DNA from: an uncultured Clostridia bacterium
GTDB lineage: Bacteria; Bacillota; Clostridia; TANB77; CAG-508
Assembly: GCA_934141605.1 (NCBI GenBank)
Contig: CAKPCL010000014.1
Coordinates: 1-15,913 of the forward strand
Direction: 5' to 3'
DNA length: 15,913 nt
The notes below the pieces were generated by a model. The model ran no database searches and had not been told where the DNA came from. It was given only the letters and a program-made list of their open reading frames with translations. The translations under genes and the position numbers were made by a program. Positions 1 to 6,333 of the stretch are shown here, piece by piece; the stretch's first letter is position 1; each line of letters starts with the position of its first letter.

Positions 1-229
1 ATTTTACAGCAAGTGAAGAAGCACAATATTTAGAAGACATGAGAGACTTGTGGGAATCAGATAGAACAACTGAATTAGGATATGCAAAAAGAGAACGGAA
101 AAGAAGAACGGAAGAAAAGAGAGCAAAATTGAAATGGCAAAAAAACTTTTAGAAAAAAACTTGCCATTAGAAGAAATTATAGAAGTAACGGAACTAACAA
201 AAGAAGAAATAGAAAAACTAAAAAAATAA
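1..229 (+). pseudogene. 3' end of Rpn/PD-(D/E)XK transposase-like gene, probably frameshifted
   Basis: The gene enters from the left edge. One frame (codons starting at 3) reads FTASEEAQYLEDMRDLW, then a charged Lys/Arg/Glu stretch, and stops at TAG 150-152. A second frame (codons starting at 2) reads MAKKLLEKNLPLEEIIEVTE and on to TAA at 227-229. That second piece is the usual C-terminal tail of Rpn family recombination-promoting nucleases/putative transposases, in which a charged helix precedes 'AKKLLE...LPLEEI...TGLS.EEI..L'. The two halves fit one protein if the frame changed somewhere in the A/G-rich stretch at about 86-125. This could be a real decay mutation or a sequencing error in a low-complexity stretch. 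The catalytic domain lies outside the window, so the family call rests only on the tail. Confidence 0.5.
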
Positions 230-238
230 TTTTAAGTT

Positions 239-265
239 AAAAAATATTGCTCAAAACTATTTTTT
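239..265 (+). terminator. Weak AT-only hairpin followed by U-tract
   Basis: AAAAAATA at 239-246 and TATTTTTT at 258-265 form an 8-bp stem with an 11-base loop that ends in a T-run. It lies 10 bases after the stop of the Rpn-like remnant. The stem has no GC pair, so termination would be inefficient. A TATAAT-like -10 at 275-280 lies just beyond, without a convincing -35. Confidence 0.3.
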
Positions 266-323
266 ATGCTAATATATAATTATAGTAAAAGTATAAGAAA
301 CAAAAGAAGAGGAATATTTAAAA

Positions 324-392
<69 letters not shown>

Positions 393-421
393 TTTAATAA
401 ATAGAATAAATATAAAAACAA

Positions 422-484
422 AAATAGATAGGGACATGATGTCTGTATTAAAAATTGATACAGGCTGAGTGTTGCTATCTATTT
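422..484 (+). ncRNA. Candidate structured RNA element in the leader of the prepilin-like gene
   Basis: A perfect 10-bp closing stem pairs AAATAGATAG (422-431) with CTATCTATTT (475-484). Enclosed are two smaller hairpins, GACA-TGA-TGTC (433-443) and TGTAT-(9-base loop)-ATACA (444-462), and a single-stranded GGCTGAGTGTTG segment. This gives a compact three-way junction of about 63 bases between the leader ORF and the gene at 541. It has no U-tract after the closing stem, so it is not a plain terminator. I could not match it to a known riboswitch: the c-di-GMP, TPP and purine consensus cores are absent. It could be a regulatory RNA, a translational attenuator or part of a repeated cassette. Confidence 0.4.
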
Positions 485-540
485 GTAATGGAAAAGTTTA
501 AAAAGTCTTTAAAAAACAAAAAACGAAAGGAAGAAGGAAA

Positions 541-1158
541 ATGGAAAAAACAATTAAAAGAAATAAAGGTATAACCTTAATTGCATTAGTAATCACAATA
601 ATATTAATACTTATATTAGCAGGAATAGCGATATCTGCAGTAACAAATACAGGACTATTTGCACAAGTAGATGAAGCAAAGAAAAAAACAGAAAATATTC
701 AAGTTGAAGAAGAGAAAACTTTAGCAAGTTATGAAAATACAATAGGAGAATATGTAAGTGGAACAAGAGAACAAATAACAGTTGATAAAGCAGAATATGA
801 ACAATTAAAGTCAAAAATAGAAGAGTTAAACCAGAAAATTTCAGATTTAGAAAATAAAAATAACAAATCTGGGTGTATAGATGTTTCAAATAAAATAGAA
901 GAATTTTCAATAACACAAAAGGTTAATTCCTATACTGCAACAGAAAATTGTTATATAACAGCAACACTATATGCTTATGGTGGGGATAGTATAAGTATAT
1001 ATGTAAATGATGAACAAATTTCAGGTATTTATAATAATAATTCTGGTTGGGTAGGGGCTCCATTTACTATAATTTTAAATAAAGGGGACACATTAAAATT
1101 TGAACCATCAAATTATAATAAAATTATGAGTGGTATAAATGTTTGGAAAATTAAATAA
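541..1158 (+). CDS. Prepilin-like surface protein with coiled coil and beta-rich C-terminus
   Basis: The 205-residue protein starts MEKTIKRNKG followed by ITLIALVITI and a further hydrophobic stretch to about residue 33. This is the positively charged leader, glycine (G10) and hydrophobic helix of type IV prepilin-like proteins. The expected Glu at mature position 5 is Ala (A15), as in the many clostridial 'KGITLIALVITI' proteins, so pilus assembly is uncertain. Residues 41-70 are charged and helical, about 80-107 looks like a coiled coil (EYEQLKSKIEELNQKISDLE), and 125-205 is beta-rich (YGGDSISIYVND; a Gly/Asn/Trp turn; FTIILNKGDTLKF). The last part is probably a small jelly-roll-like exposed domain. 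A GAAGG-type ribosome binding site precedes the ATG. The role is inferred: membrane-anchored through the helix, or cleaved by a prepilin peptidase and displayed outside. No pilus assembly genes are nearby. Confidence 0.75.
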   Translation: MEKTIKRNKGITLIALVITIILILILAGIAISAVTNTGLFAQVDEAKKKTENIQVEEEKTLASYENTIGEYVSGTREQITVDKAEYEQLKSKIEELNQKISDLENKNNKSGCIDVSNKIEEFSITQKVNSYTATENCYITATLYAYGGDSISIYVNDEQISGIYNNNSGWVGAPFTIILNKGDTLKFEPSNYNKIMSGINVWKIK

Positions 1159-1262
1159 AATTTAATATATTAAAGTTAAGTAATCAAAGAAAGTAAATAT
1201 GATTTTATCACTAAATAGCTATTGTACTAAACATATGCAAAATAATAATAAAATACAAAAAC

Positions 1263-1308
1263 AAAAAAATCGAGATTTGGGGCAGCACCTCATAATCCCG
1301 ATTTTTTT
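1263..1308. terminator. Bidirectional rho-independent terminator
   Basis: Bases 1263-1277 (seven A, then TCGAGATT) pair with 1294-1308 (AATCCCGA, then T-run) with one mismatch. The inner part continues with TGGGG (1278-1282) and CCTCA (1288-1292) around a CAGCA loop. The A-run and T-run on either side make it work for both the prepilin-like gene on the plus strand and the holin-like gene on the minus strand. Confidence 0.85.
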
Positions 1309-1313
1309 AATAA

Positions 1314-1685
1314 CTACATAGTTTGATTTCCTGGCAAGAAATAATCAATAACACCATAAATCAAAGCACCAATTATAGCAGCAATCCATGAAATAGAATA
1401 ACCAGCTACAAAAAATTGAGTAACATATAAAGTAATAGCGGCCAATGCAAAACCTACGAAGCCTTTACCAAATGGGCTTGCATGTAAACCTGTAAATTTT
1501 GTAACTAAATAATCTATAACTGTTAAAACAACAGCAGCTATAACTAAAGTCCAGATATTATTAATTGTAAATCCAGGTGTAAAAAATGCAGTAATGGCCA
1601 AGACGACAGCAGCTGCAATTAATCTACCAACTATTTGCCATACTGTAGAAGTACCATTTTCACTCTTTGTTTGTGAATTAGACAT
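1314..1685 (-). CDS. Four-helix membrane protein of the phage holin 4_2/YvlD family
   Basis: The 123-residue protein has a polar N-terminus (MSNSQTKSENG) and four predicted membrane segments at about 17-35, 43-63, 74-94 and 99-116. The pattern 'RLIAAAVVLAITAFFTPGFTI', then 'AAVVLTVIDYLV' and 'GALIYGVIDYFL', fits PF04020, small membrane proteins named 'phage holin family' or YvlD. Despite the name, many members are chromosomal and their role is unknown; some are tied to envelope stress. No phage genes are nearby, so lysis is unlikely. On the minus strand AAGGAGG (complement of 1694-1700) lies 8 bases before the ATG. It ends at the shared terminator and is divergent from the DUF421 gene. Confidence 0.8.
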   Translation of the reverse strand: MSNSQTKSENGTSTVWQIVGRLIAAAVVLAITAFFTPGFTINNIWTLVIAAVVLTVIDYLVTKFTGLHASPFGKGFVGFALAAITLYVTQFFVAGYSISWIAAIIGALIYGVIDYFLPGNQTM

Positions 1686-1711
1686 ATATAAAACCTCCTT
1701 AAATTTGAAAA

Positions 1712-1741
1712 ATTTTAATGTAAAATAAATTTGTGTTTCAA
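1712..1741 (-). promoter_or_regulatory. Candidate promoter of the holin-like gene
   Basis: Read on the minus strand, TTGAAA (complement of 1736-1741) is followed after 18 bases by TAAAAT (complement of 1712-1717), close to the ribosome binding site. The spacing is one base longer than ideal. No equally good promoter for the divergent DUF421 gene was found in the AT-rich stretch at 1742-1833. Confidence 0.4.
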
Positions 1742-1846
1742 GGCTCTAATTTTATTATTCACGAAAATTTAAATAATATTCAAAAATATAAGTATAAAAA
1801 AGTTAAATTTTGCAAAAAATAAAATAAAAATTAAAAGGAGGCAAAA

Positions 1847-2527
1847 ATGCTAATTACATTTTTCAGAGCAATACTAATATACATATTTGTTCTAATAGTT
1901 ATGAGACTAATGGGAAAAAGAGAAATAGGACAGTTGCAACCTTTTGAGCTCGCAATATCAATAATGATAGCAGACCTAGCAACAATTCCAATGAGTGATA
2001 CAGGAGTGCCAATATTCAACGGATTAATACCAATTCTAGGATTATTAGTAATGCACTTATTAATTTCAGTATTAAATTTAAAAAGCATAAGAGCTAGAGA
2101 AATTATTTGCGGAAAACCTACAATTTTAATATACAGAGGAAAAATTGACGAAAAAGCATTAAAAAAAGAAAGGTTTACAGTTAATGAATTAGAAGAAAGA
2201 CTAAGAGGAAACAATATTGTAAATTTAGGAGATGTAGAATATGCAATATTAGAAACAAGTGGACAAGTTACTGTAATTCAAAAACCTGAAAAGAGAACAA
2301 CCATACCAGAAGACTTTAATATTGTGCCAGAATATGAAGGACTTCCATATGACTTGGTAGTAGATGGCAAGGTAATGAATAAAAATTTACAACTTATTGG
2401 AAAAAATTATAATTGGCTAAAAAAACAAGTTGAAAAATTTGGCATAAAACCAGAAGAAGCCTTGGTTGTTACTTTTGATGGCAAAGGTCAAATCTTTTGC
2501 CAGAAAAAAGAAAAGAAAAGTTCATGA
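1847..2527 (+). CDS. DUF421 (YetF-like) membrane protein
   Basis: The protein has 226 residues. Three hydrophobic segments (about 2-20, 36-50 and 57-77) are followed by a cytoplasmic mixed alpha/beta domain. The family signature is visible: MGKREIGQLQPFE at 22-34, a following 'AISIMIADLATIPMSD', then 'GKPTILIYRGKIDEKAL' and 'NELEERLRGNNIVNLGDVEYAILETSGQVTV' at about 113-143. These are hallmarks of PF04239 (Bacillus YetF/YkjA/YrbG). Family function is not settled. Members occur in spore formers and are often paired with DUF4363 proteins, as here. AAAGGAGG at 1834-1841 sets the ATG start. The gene is followed after 40 bases by the broken DUF4363-like gene, very likely in one transcript ending at 2983-3013. 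Confidence 0.88.
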   Translation: MLITFFRAILIYIFVLIVMRLMGKREIGQLQPFELAISIMIADLATIPMSDTGVPIFNGLIPILGLLVMHLLISVLNLKSIRAREIICGKPTILIYRGKIDEKALKKERFTVNELEERLRGNNIVNLGDVEYAILETSGQVTVIQKPEKRTTIPEDFNIVPEYEGLPYDLVVDGKVMNKNLQLIGKNYNWLKKQVEKFGIKPEEALVVTFDGKGQIFCQKKEKKSS

Positions 2528-2567
2528 AAATAGTTTTAATAAATAAAATTAATAGGAGATAGGTATT

Positions 2568-2964
2568 ATGACAAAAGAATTAATTATATCTGTGATTATT
2601 GTTGTGATAATTATAGCTCGGAGACATATTTACTACAAAATATACTAATGAATCTATTGAAACAACAACACAGAGTTTAGCTGAAATTAGAAAAGAATTA
2701 GAAAAAACAGATGAAGAAATTGCTAAAGAAAGTTTAAAAAGTCAAATAAAAAATATTAGAGAGGACTGGAATAAAAGACATAAAAAACTTGCTATTTATA
2801 TTGAACATGATGAATTAGAAAAAATTGAAACAGATTTAGCGGGGCTCAATGGTTATTTGGATAAGGAAGAATATGGAGACTCTATGGCTCAGCTTGATAT
2901 TAGTGTGTATGTACTTGAACATATAAAAAATAAAACTACATTGAGCTTAATAAATATTTTTTAA
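2568..2964 (+). pseudogene. DUF4363-like gene with a one-base frameshift
   Basis: ATG 2568 has a good AGGAGAT ribosome binding site (2554-2560). The frame gives MTKELIISVIIVVIIIA and then runs into TAA about 27 codons in. From about 2617 the +1 frame continues without interruption as GDIFTTKYTNESIETTTQSL, a helical charged region (LAEIRKELEKTDEEIAKE), and ends with TTLSLINIF and TAA 2962-2964. Joined, this gives about 130 residues: one N-terminal membrane helix plus a helical domain, with the size, layout and neighbour of DUF4363 proteins. The break lies at ATAGCTCGGAGAC, which has one base too many. It is not in a homopolymer, so a true mutation is plausible, but an assembly error cannot be excluded. 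The downstream frame looks well preserved, so any loss would be recent. Confidence 0.72.
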
Positions 2965-2982
2965 AATAACTTTATAGTAATC

Positions 2983-3013
2983 AAAAATCTCTAGCAAATT
3001 GCTAGAGATTTTT
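2983..3013. terminator. Bidirectional terminator between convergent genes
   Basis: A perfect 13-bp stem pairs 2983-2995 (AAAAATCTCTAGC) with 3001-3013 around an AAATT loop, with an A-run before and a T-run after. It serves the DUF421/DUF4363 unit on the plus strand and the Lon-like gene on the minus strand. Confidence 0.92.
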
Positions 3014-3026
3014 AAGTTGTAAAATA

Positions 3027-5414
3027 TTATTTATTAGAATCAATTTTTGCATATTTTTTAAGTTTTTCATAAACAAGGTAATTAACAGTACCAGCAGGGA
3101 AGTGACCATTTTTATCCTTCTTACCAGCAGGCACACCAGTTAAAACTTCGATACCTTCCTCAATTGTAGAAACAGCATAAATATGGAACAAACCATTTTT
3201 AACAGCTGAAACAATTTCATCAGAAAGTTGTAAATTATCAATATTTTGAACAGGAATCATAACACCATGTTCACCAGTTAAACCACGCATTTTACAAATT
3301 TGGAAGTAACCTTCAATTTTTTCATTAACACCACCAATTGGTTGGATTTGACCTTTTTGATTTACTGAACCAGTAACAGCAATAGCTTGATTTATAGGAA
3401 TTTCAGAAAGACTAGAAAGTAATCCATAAAGCTCTGTACTAGAAGCACTATCACCATCAACACCATTATATAGCTGTTCAAAACAAATACTTGCAGTTAA
3501 ACACAAAGGAATATCTTGTGCGAACATCTCGCCTAAATAACCTGTCAAAATTAATACACCTTTTGAGTGTGTAGAACCAGAAAGTTCAACTTCTCTCTCT
3601 ATATTAACAATTCCGTTTTTACCAGTATATGTGTTAACAGTTATTTTAGCCGGCTTTCCAAAAGAATAATCACCAATTGTCATAACAGTTAAACAATTTA
3701 AAGTTCCAACTTCAAAACCAGTTGTATCAATTAATAAAGAATGATTTTTAATCATTTCCATATACTTTGTGTCAAATTTCTTAACCCTTTCAATTCTTTC
3801 TGATAAAGCCTTATCTACAAATTCGCTAGTTACAACTTTTGATTTTGCAATTTTAGCCCAAGTAGCAGCTTCACCAGTTACTTGTATTAAATCATTAAAT
3901 CTAGTAGATAATTTTTTATGACTTCCTGCAAGTTTTGAAGCATATTCAATAAGCTTTGCCATTGCCCCTTTATCTAAATGAGGTAATTCCTCTGATTCAC
4001 AGAAACCATAAATTATTTGTGCTAACTTATTTGCATTTTCTTTATTAAAAGGCGCATCATCTTCAAATTCAACCTTAATTTTAAATAATTTTCTAAAATC
4101 AGAATCCATAGCTAAAAGTGTTTGATAAATATTAGCATTTCCAATTAAAATAACTTTTAAATCTAAAGGAATAGGTTCAGGTTTTAACGAAACCATAACC
4201 ATAGAAGCACGCTGTTCAGTGGTGTTTTCTATACTAATTTCTTTTACTCTCAAAGCCTTTTTCAAAGCTTCATAACACATATTATTTTGTAGTAAATCTT
4301 TTGCTTGAAAAATAATATATCCACCATTTGCTTGTTGTAAAAGACCTGATTTTAACATAGTATGGTCTGTTTTTAAAGAACCATAATAATTTTCATATTC
4401 AAGTGTACCAAAAATATTATGATAAGAGTAATTTGAATCCATTATAACAGGAGTGCCTTCTCGATTTGAATTATCTACAAATAAATTAACTCTATAATTT
4501 AAAGAAGGGTCTTGCTTTCTATTAATAGGATTAACTTGTTGTTGCTTTTCTTTCTCTTTATCTTCATCAACAAAGTAAGAAACATTTTTTAATATATCTT
4601 GCTTAACATCATTTAAAAATTTAGTAATTTTTTTGTTTCTTTTAAATTTTGATTTTAAATAATTAATATGAACATTTATTGTAAGTAGGGCAATATTTGA
4701 TTGCCACTCAGATATTTTTTTATCAGATTGTTTTTCAATATTTTTTATATGCTCAATAGCTTCCATTATTTGATTTTGAACAATTACTGATTTTTCTTCA
4801 TATTCTTGCTTGATAGAATTATCTAATTTATCAAACTCCTCTTCATCAATTGCTTTACCATTAACAATAGGCATCATATAAATACCATTTTGTGAAGATT
4901 TTACTTGAAAATTATATTTAGAAGCATCAATATTTAACTTATCCAAAATATTAGAACGCTGTTCTTCAAACTCTTGCTTTAGCAAAGTTTTTTCCTTTTC
5001 AAAATCATCAGCATTAAAAGTCTTTTTAATATCTTTCTTTACTTCTAAAATGAATCCATCCATAGCATCTTTAAATTCTTTACCTTGACCAGCAGGCAAA
5101 GATACTGCTATTGGCTCATTTGGATTATCAAAATTATAAATATAACACCAGTCATTAGGGATTTTTTGCTTTTTAGATATTGTATCTAAATAGTTTTTAG
5201 TGTACATGGTTTTTCCGACTCCACTAGGACCTTCTATATAAAGGTTATATCCTTTTACATCAACTTGTAATCCAAATTCTAAAGCCTTTATTCCTCTTTC
5301 TTGCCCTATACCTGTTGTAATATTTGATAATTCTGCTGTTGTATTAAAATTAAAGATATTAGTGTCACATGTCATTTTTAAATCTTTGAAATTTAATTCA
5401 TTTTTGCTTTTCAT
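3027..5414 (-). CDS. Lon-family AAA+ ATP-dependent protease (LonC/YcbZ type)
   Basis: The 795-residue protein has an N-terminal AAA+ part with Walker A GPSGVGKT at 62-69. A long charged helical insertion covers about 135-295. The second half of the ATPase includes GGYIIFQAKDLL (364-375) at the Walker B position and VILIGNANIY (421-430) at sensor 1. An AAA lid follows at about 480-545, then a C-terminal S16 protease domain. The Ser-Lys dyad is intact: S656 in DGDSASS and K699 in GGVNEKIEGY, 43 residues apart, the same distance as in E. coli Lon (S679/K722). The layout fits the AAA_32/LonC_helical group rather than classical Lon, as there is no LAN substrate domain. It should degrade unfolded or specific proteins in the cytoplasm. 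A GGAGG on the minus strand (complement of 5421-5426) sets the start. It is divergent from the TetR gene. Confidence 0.92.
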   Translation of the reverse strand: MKSKNELNFKDLKMTCDTNIFNFNTTAELSNITTGIGQERGIKALEFGLQVDVKGYNLYIEGPSGVGKTMYTKNYLDTISKKQKIPNDWCYIYNFDNPNEPIAVSLPAGQGKEFKDAMDGFILEVKKDIKKTFNADDFEKEKTLLKQEFEEQRSNILDKLNIDASKYNFQVKSSQNGIYMMPIVNGKAIDEEEFDKLDNSIKQEYEEKSVIVQNQIMEAIEHIKNIEKQSDKKISEWQSNIALLTINVHINYLKSKFKRNKKITKFLNDVKQDILKNVSYFVDEDKEKEKQQQVNPINRKQDPSLNYRVNLFVDNSNREGTPVIMDSNYSYHNIFGTLEYENYYGSLKTDHTMLKSGLLQQANGGYIIFQAKDLLQNNMCYEALKKALRVKEISIENTTEQRASMVMVSLKPEPIPLDLKVILIGNANIYQTLLAMDSDFRKLFKIKVEFEDDAPFNKENANKLAQIIYGFCESEELPHLDKGAMAKLIEYASKLAGSHKKLSTRFNDLIQVTGEAATWAKIAKSKVVTSEFVDKALSERIERVKKFDTKYMEMIKNHSLLIDTTGFEVGTLNCLTVMTIGDYSFGKPAKITVNTYTGKNGIVNIEREVELSGSTHSKGVLILTGYLGEMFAQDIPLCLTASICFEQLYNGVDGDSASSTELYGLLSSLSEIPINQAIAVTGSVNQKGQIQPIGGVNEKIEGYFQICKMRGLTGEHGVMIPVQNIDNLQLSDEIVSAVKNGLFHIYAVSTIEEGIEVLTGVPAGKKDKNGHFPAGTVNYLVYEKLKKYAKIDSNK

Positions 5415-5481
5415 TTGTTTTCCTCCAAAAAATTTTTCTTTTAGTGTTTACATTTTTTTGATTTTTTATTTATACAATGCT

Positions 5482-5510
5482 ATTTTATATTAAGTGTTAC
5501 AATTTGTAAA
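5482..5510 (-). promoter_or_regulatory. Candidate promoter of the Lon-like protease gene
   Basis: On the minus strand TTTACA (complement of 5505-5510) and TAAAAT (complement of 5482-5487) are separated by exactly 17 bases, about 70 bases upstream of the ATG. No CtsR- or HrcA-type operator was recognised in the 169-base divergent region. Confidence 0.5.
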
Positions 5511-5528
5511 GATTTGTAGAAAAAAATA

Positions 5529-5557
5529 TTGAAATATTTAAATATTGAATATATAAT
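5529..5557 (+). promoter_or_regulatory. Promoter of the TetR gene with a palindrome in the spacer
   Basis: TTGAAA (5529-5534), a 17-base spacer and TATAAT (5552-5557) form a near-consensus sigma-A promoter. A 14-base perfect palindrome, AATATTTAAATATT (5533-5546), sits from the -35 end into the spacer, flanked by two copies of ATATTGAA. Its place is right for self-repression by the TetR protein, but in such AT-rich DNA palindromes also arise by chance. Confidence 0.6.
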
Positions 5558-5583
5558 ATAAACAGAACGGAGGAATTAACAAT

Positions 5584-6153
5584 ATGAATAAAACAAAAAG
5601 AAAAATATTTGAAACATCAATGAAATTATTTGCAGAAAAAGGATATGATGCAACAAGCATAGAAGAGATTACGGCAACAGTAGGAGTAGCAAAAGGAACA
5701 TTATATTATCACTTTTCAAGCAAAGAAGAAATATTTAATTTTCTTATAGAAGAAGGAATAAAATTATTACAAAATAGCATAGATATAAAAACAGAAAAAT
5801 TAGAAAACTACATAGATAAAATAAAAGCTATCGTTTTAATAGAAATAAAAATAGTTAATAAATATGAAGATTTTATAACAATTTTATTAAGCCAATTCTA
5901 CGGAAAGGAAGCAAGAAATCAAATGTGTCAAAAATTTGTTTATGAATACATAGATAAAATTGAAAAAATAGTTGAAAAGGGAATGGAAGAAGGACAAATA
6001 AAAAAAGGAGATTCAAAGGCAATAGCATCAGAAATATATGCACTAATAGCTTCAACATTAGTCTATAAAATGAAGAATCAAAAGGAAATAGAAGTAATTA
6101 AACTATATAAAGAATTTGAAAATACAGTTATCAAAGGATTAAAAATAGAATAA
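5584..6153 (+). CDS. TetR/AcrR family transcriptional regulator
   Basis: The 189-residue protein has a typical TetR N-terminal helix-turn-helix: FAEKGYDATSIEEITATVGV then AKGTLYYHFSSKEEIF (about 16-51), with the family-defining 'KGTLYYHF' recognition helix. The remaining 130 residues are helical and poorly conserved, as expected for the ligand-binding and dimerisation part, so the ligand cannot be read. GGAGG (5569-5573) lies 10 bases before the ATG. No transporter or enzyme target lies directly downstream in an operon, and the next gene has its own promoter. Likely targets are its own promoter and perhaps the divergent Lon-like gene, with which it shares the 169-base intergenic region. Confidence 0.93.
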   Translation: MNKTKRKIFETSMKLFAEKGYDATSIEEITATVGVAKGTLYYHFSSKEEIFNFLIEEGIKLLQNSIDIKTEKLENYIDKIKAIVLIEIKIVNKYEDFITILLSQFYGKEARNQMCQKFVYEYIDKIEKIVEKGMEEGQIKKGDSKAIASEIYALIASTLVYKMKNQKEIEVIKLYKEFENTVIKGLKIE

Positions 6154-6193
6154 ACCAATACGGACAATAATATTCAAACATTAAAATAACACT

Positions 6194-6232
6194 TGTAACA
6201 AAAATGTAATATTTTTGTAATAAAAATGTAAA
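6194..6232 (+). promoter_or_regulatory. Four tandem TGTAA half-sites, WalR/PhoP-type response regulator binding site
   Basis: TGTAAC (6194), TGTAAT (6205), TGTAAT (6216) and TGTAAA (6227) start exactly 11 bases apart, each pair separated by five A/T bases. This matches the WalR (YycF) consensus TGTWAH-N5-TGTWAH twice over, and the 11-bp periodicity is typical of OmpR/PhoB-family regulators binding one face of DNA. The array ends 20 bases before the -35 of the following promoter, a suitable place for activation. A PhoP-type box is the main alternative. Overlap with an ACAAAAAT/ATTTTTGT inverted repeat (6198-6218) is also seen. Confidence 0.6.
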
Positions 6233-6252
6233 ATAAAAAAATTACAATTCTA

Positions 6253-6281
6253 TTGTAGTTTTTTGTTTTATATTGTATAAT
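6253..6281 (+). promoter_or_regulatory. Promoter of the coiled-coil protein gene
   Basis: TTGTAG (6253-6258), a 17-base spacer and a perfect TATAAT (6276-6281). A small inverted repeat TACAAT-TCT-ATTGTA (6243-6257) covers the -35 and could bind another regulator. Confidence 0.7.
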
Positions 6282-6333
6282 TATATAGAAAACAGTAAAA
6301 GCAATAAAGCGTAAGATAAGGAGGTTGTTTACA

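Noticed and set aside
422..484. Known c-di-GMP, TPP or purine riboswitch
   Set aside because: The conserved core strings of these classes are absent and the element is too short for TPP or c-di-GMP-I; only a novel or unclassified fold remains possible.
1314..1685. Prophage holin indicating a phage region
   Set aside because: The family name is historical; the gene sits alone with a chromosomal layout and no endolysin, tail, integrase or attachment site is visible.
6198..6218. ACAAAAAT/ATTTTTGT inverted repeat as terminator of the TetR gene
   Set aside because: The stem has almost no GC and is not followed by a T-run. The exact 11-base phasing of TGTAA half-sites explains the pattern better.
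6325..6333. TTG at 6325 as start of the coiled-coil protein gene
   Set aside because: It directly abuts the AAGGAGG ribosome binding site, leaving no spacing; ATG 6334 is at the normal distance.
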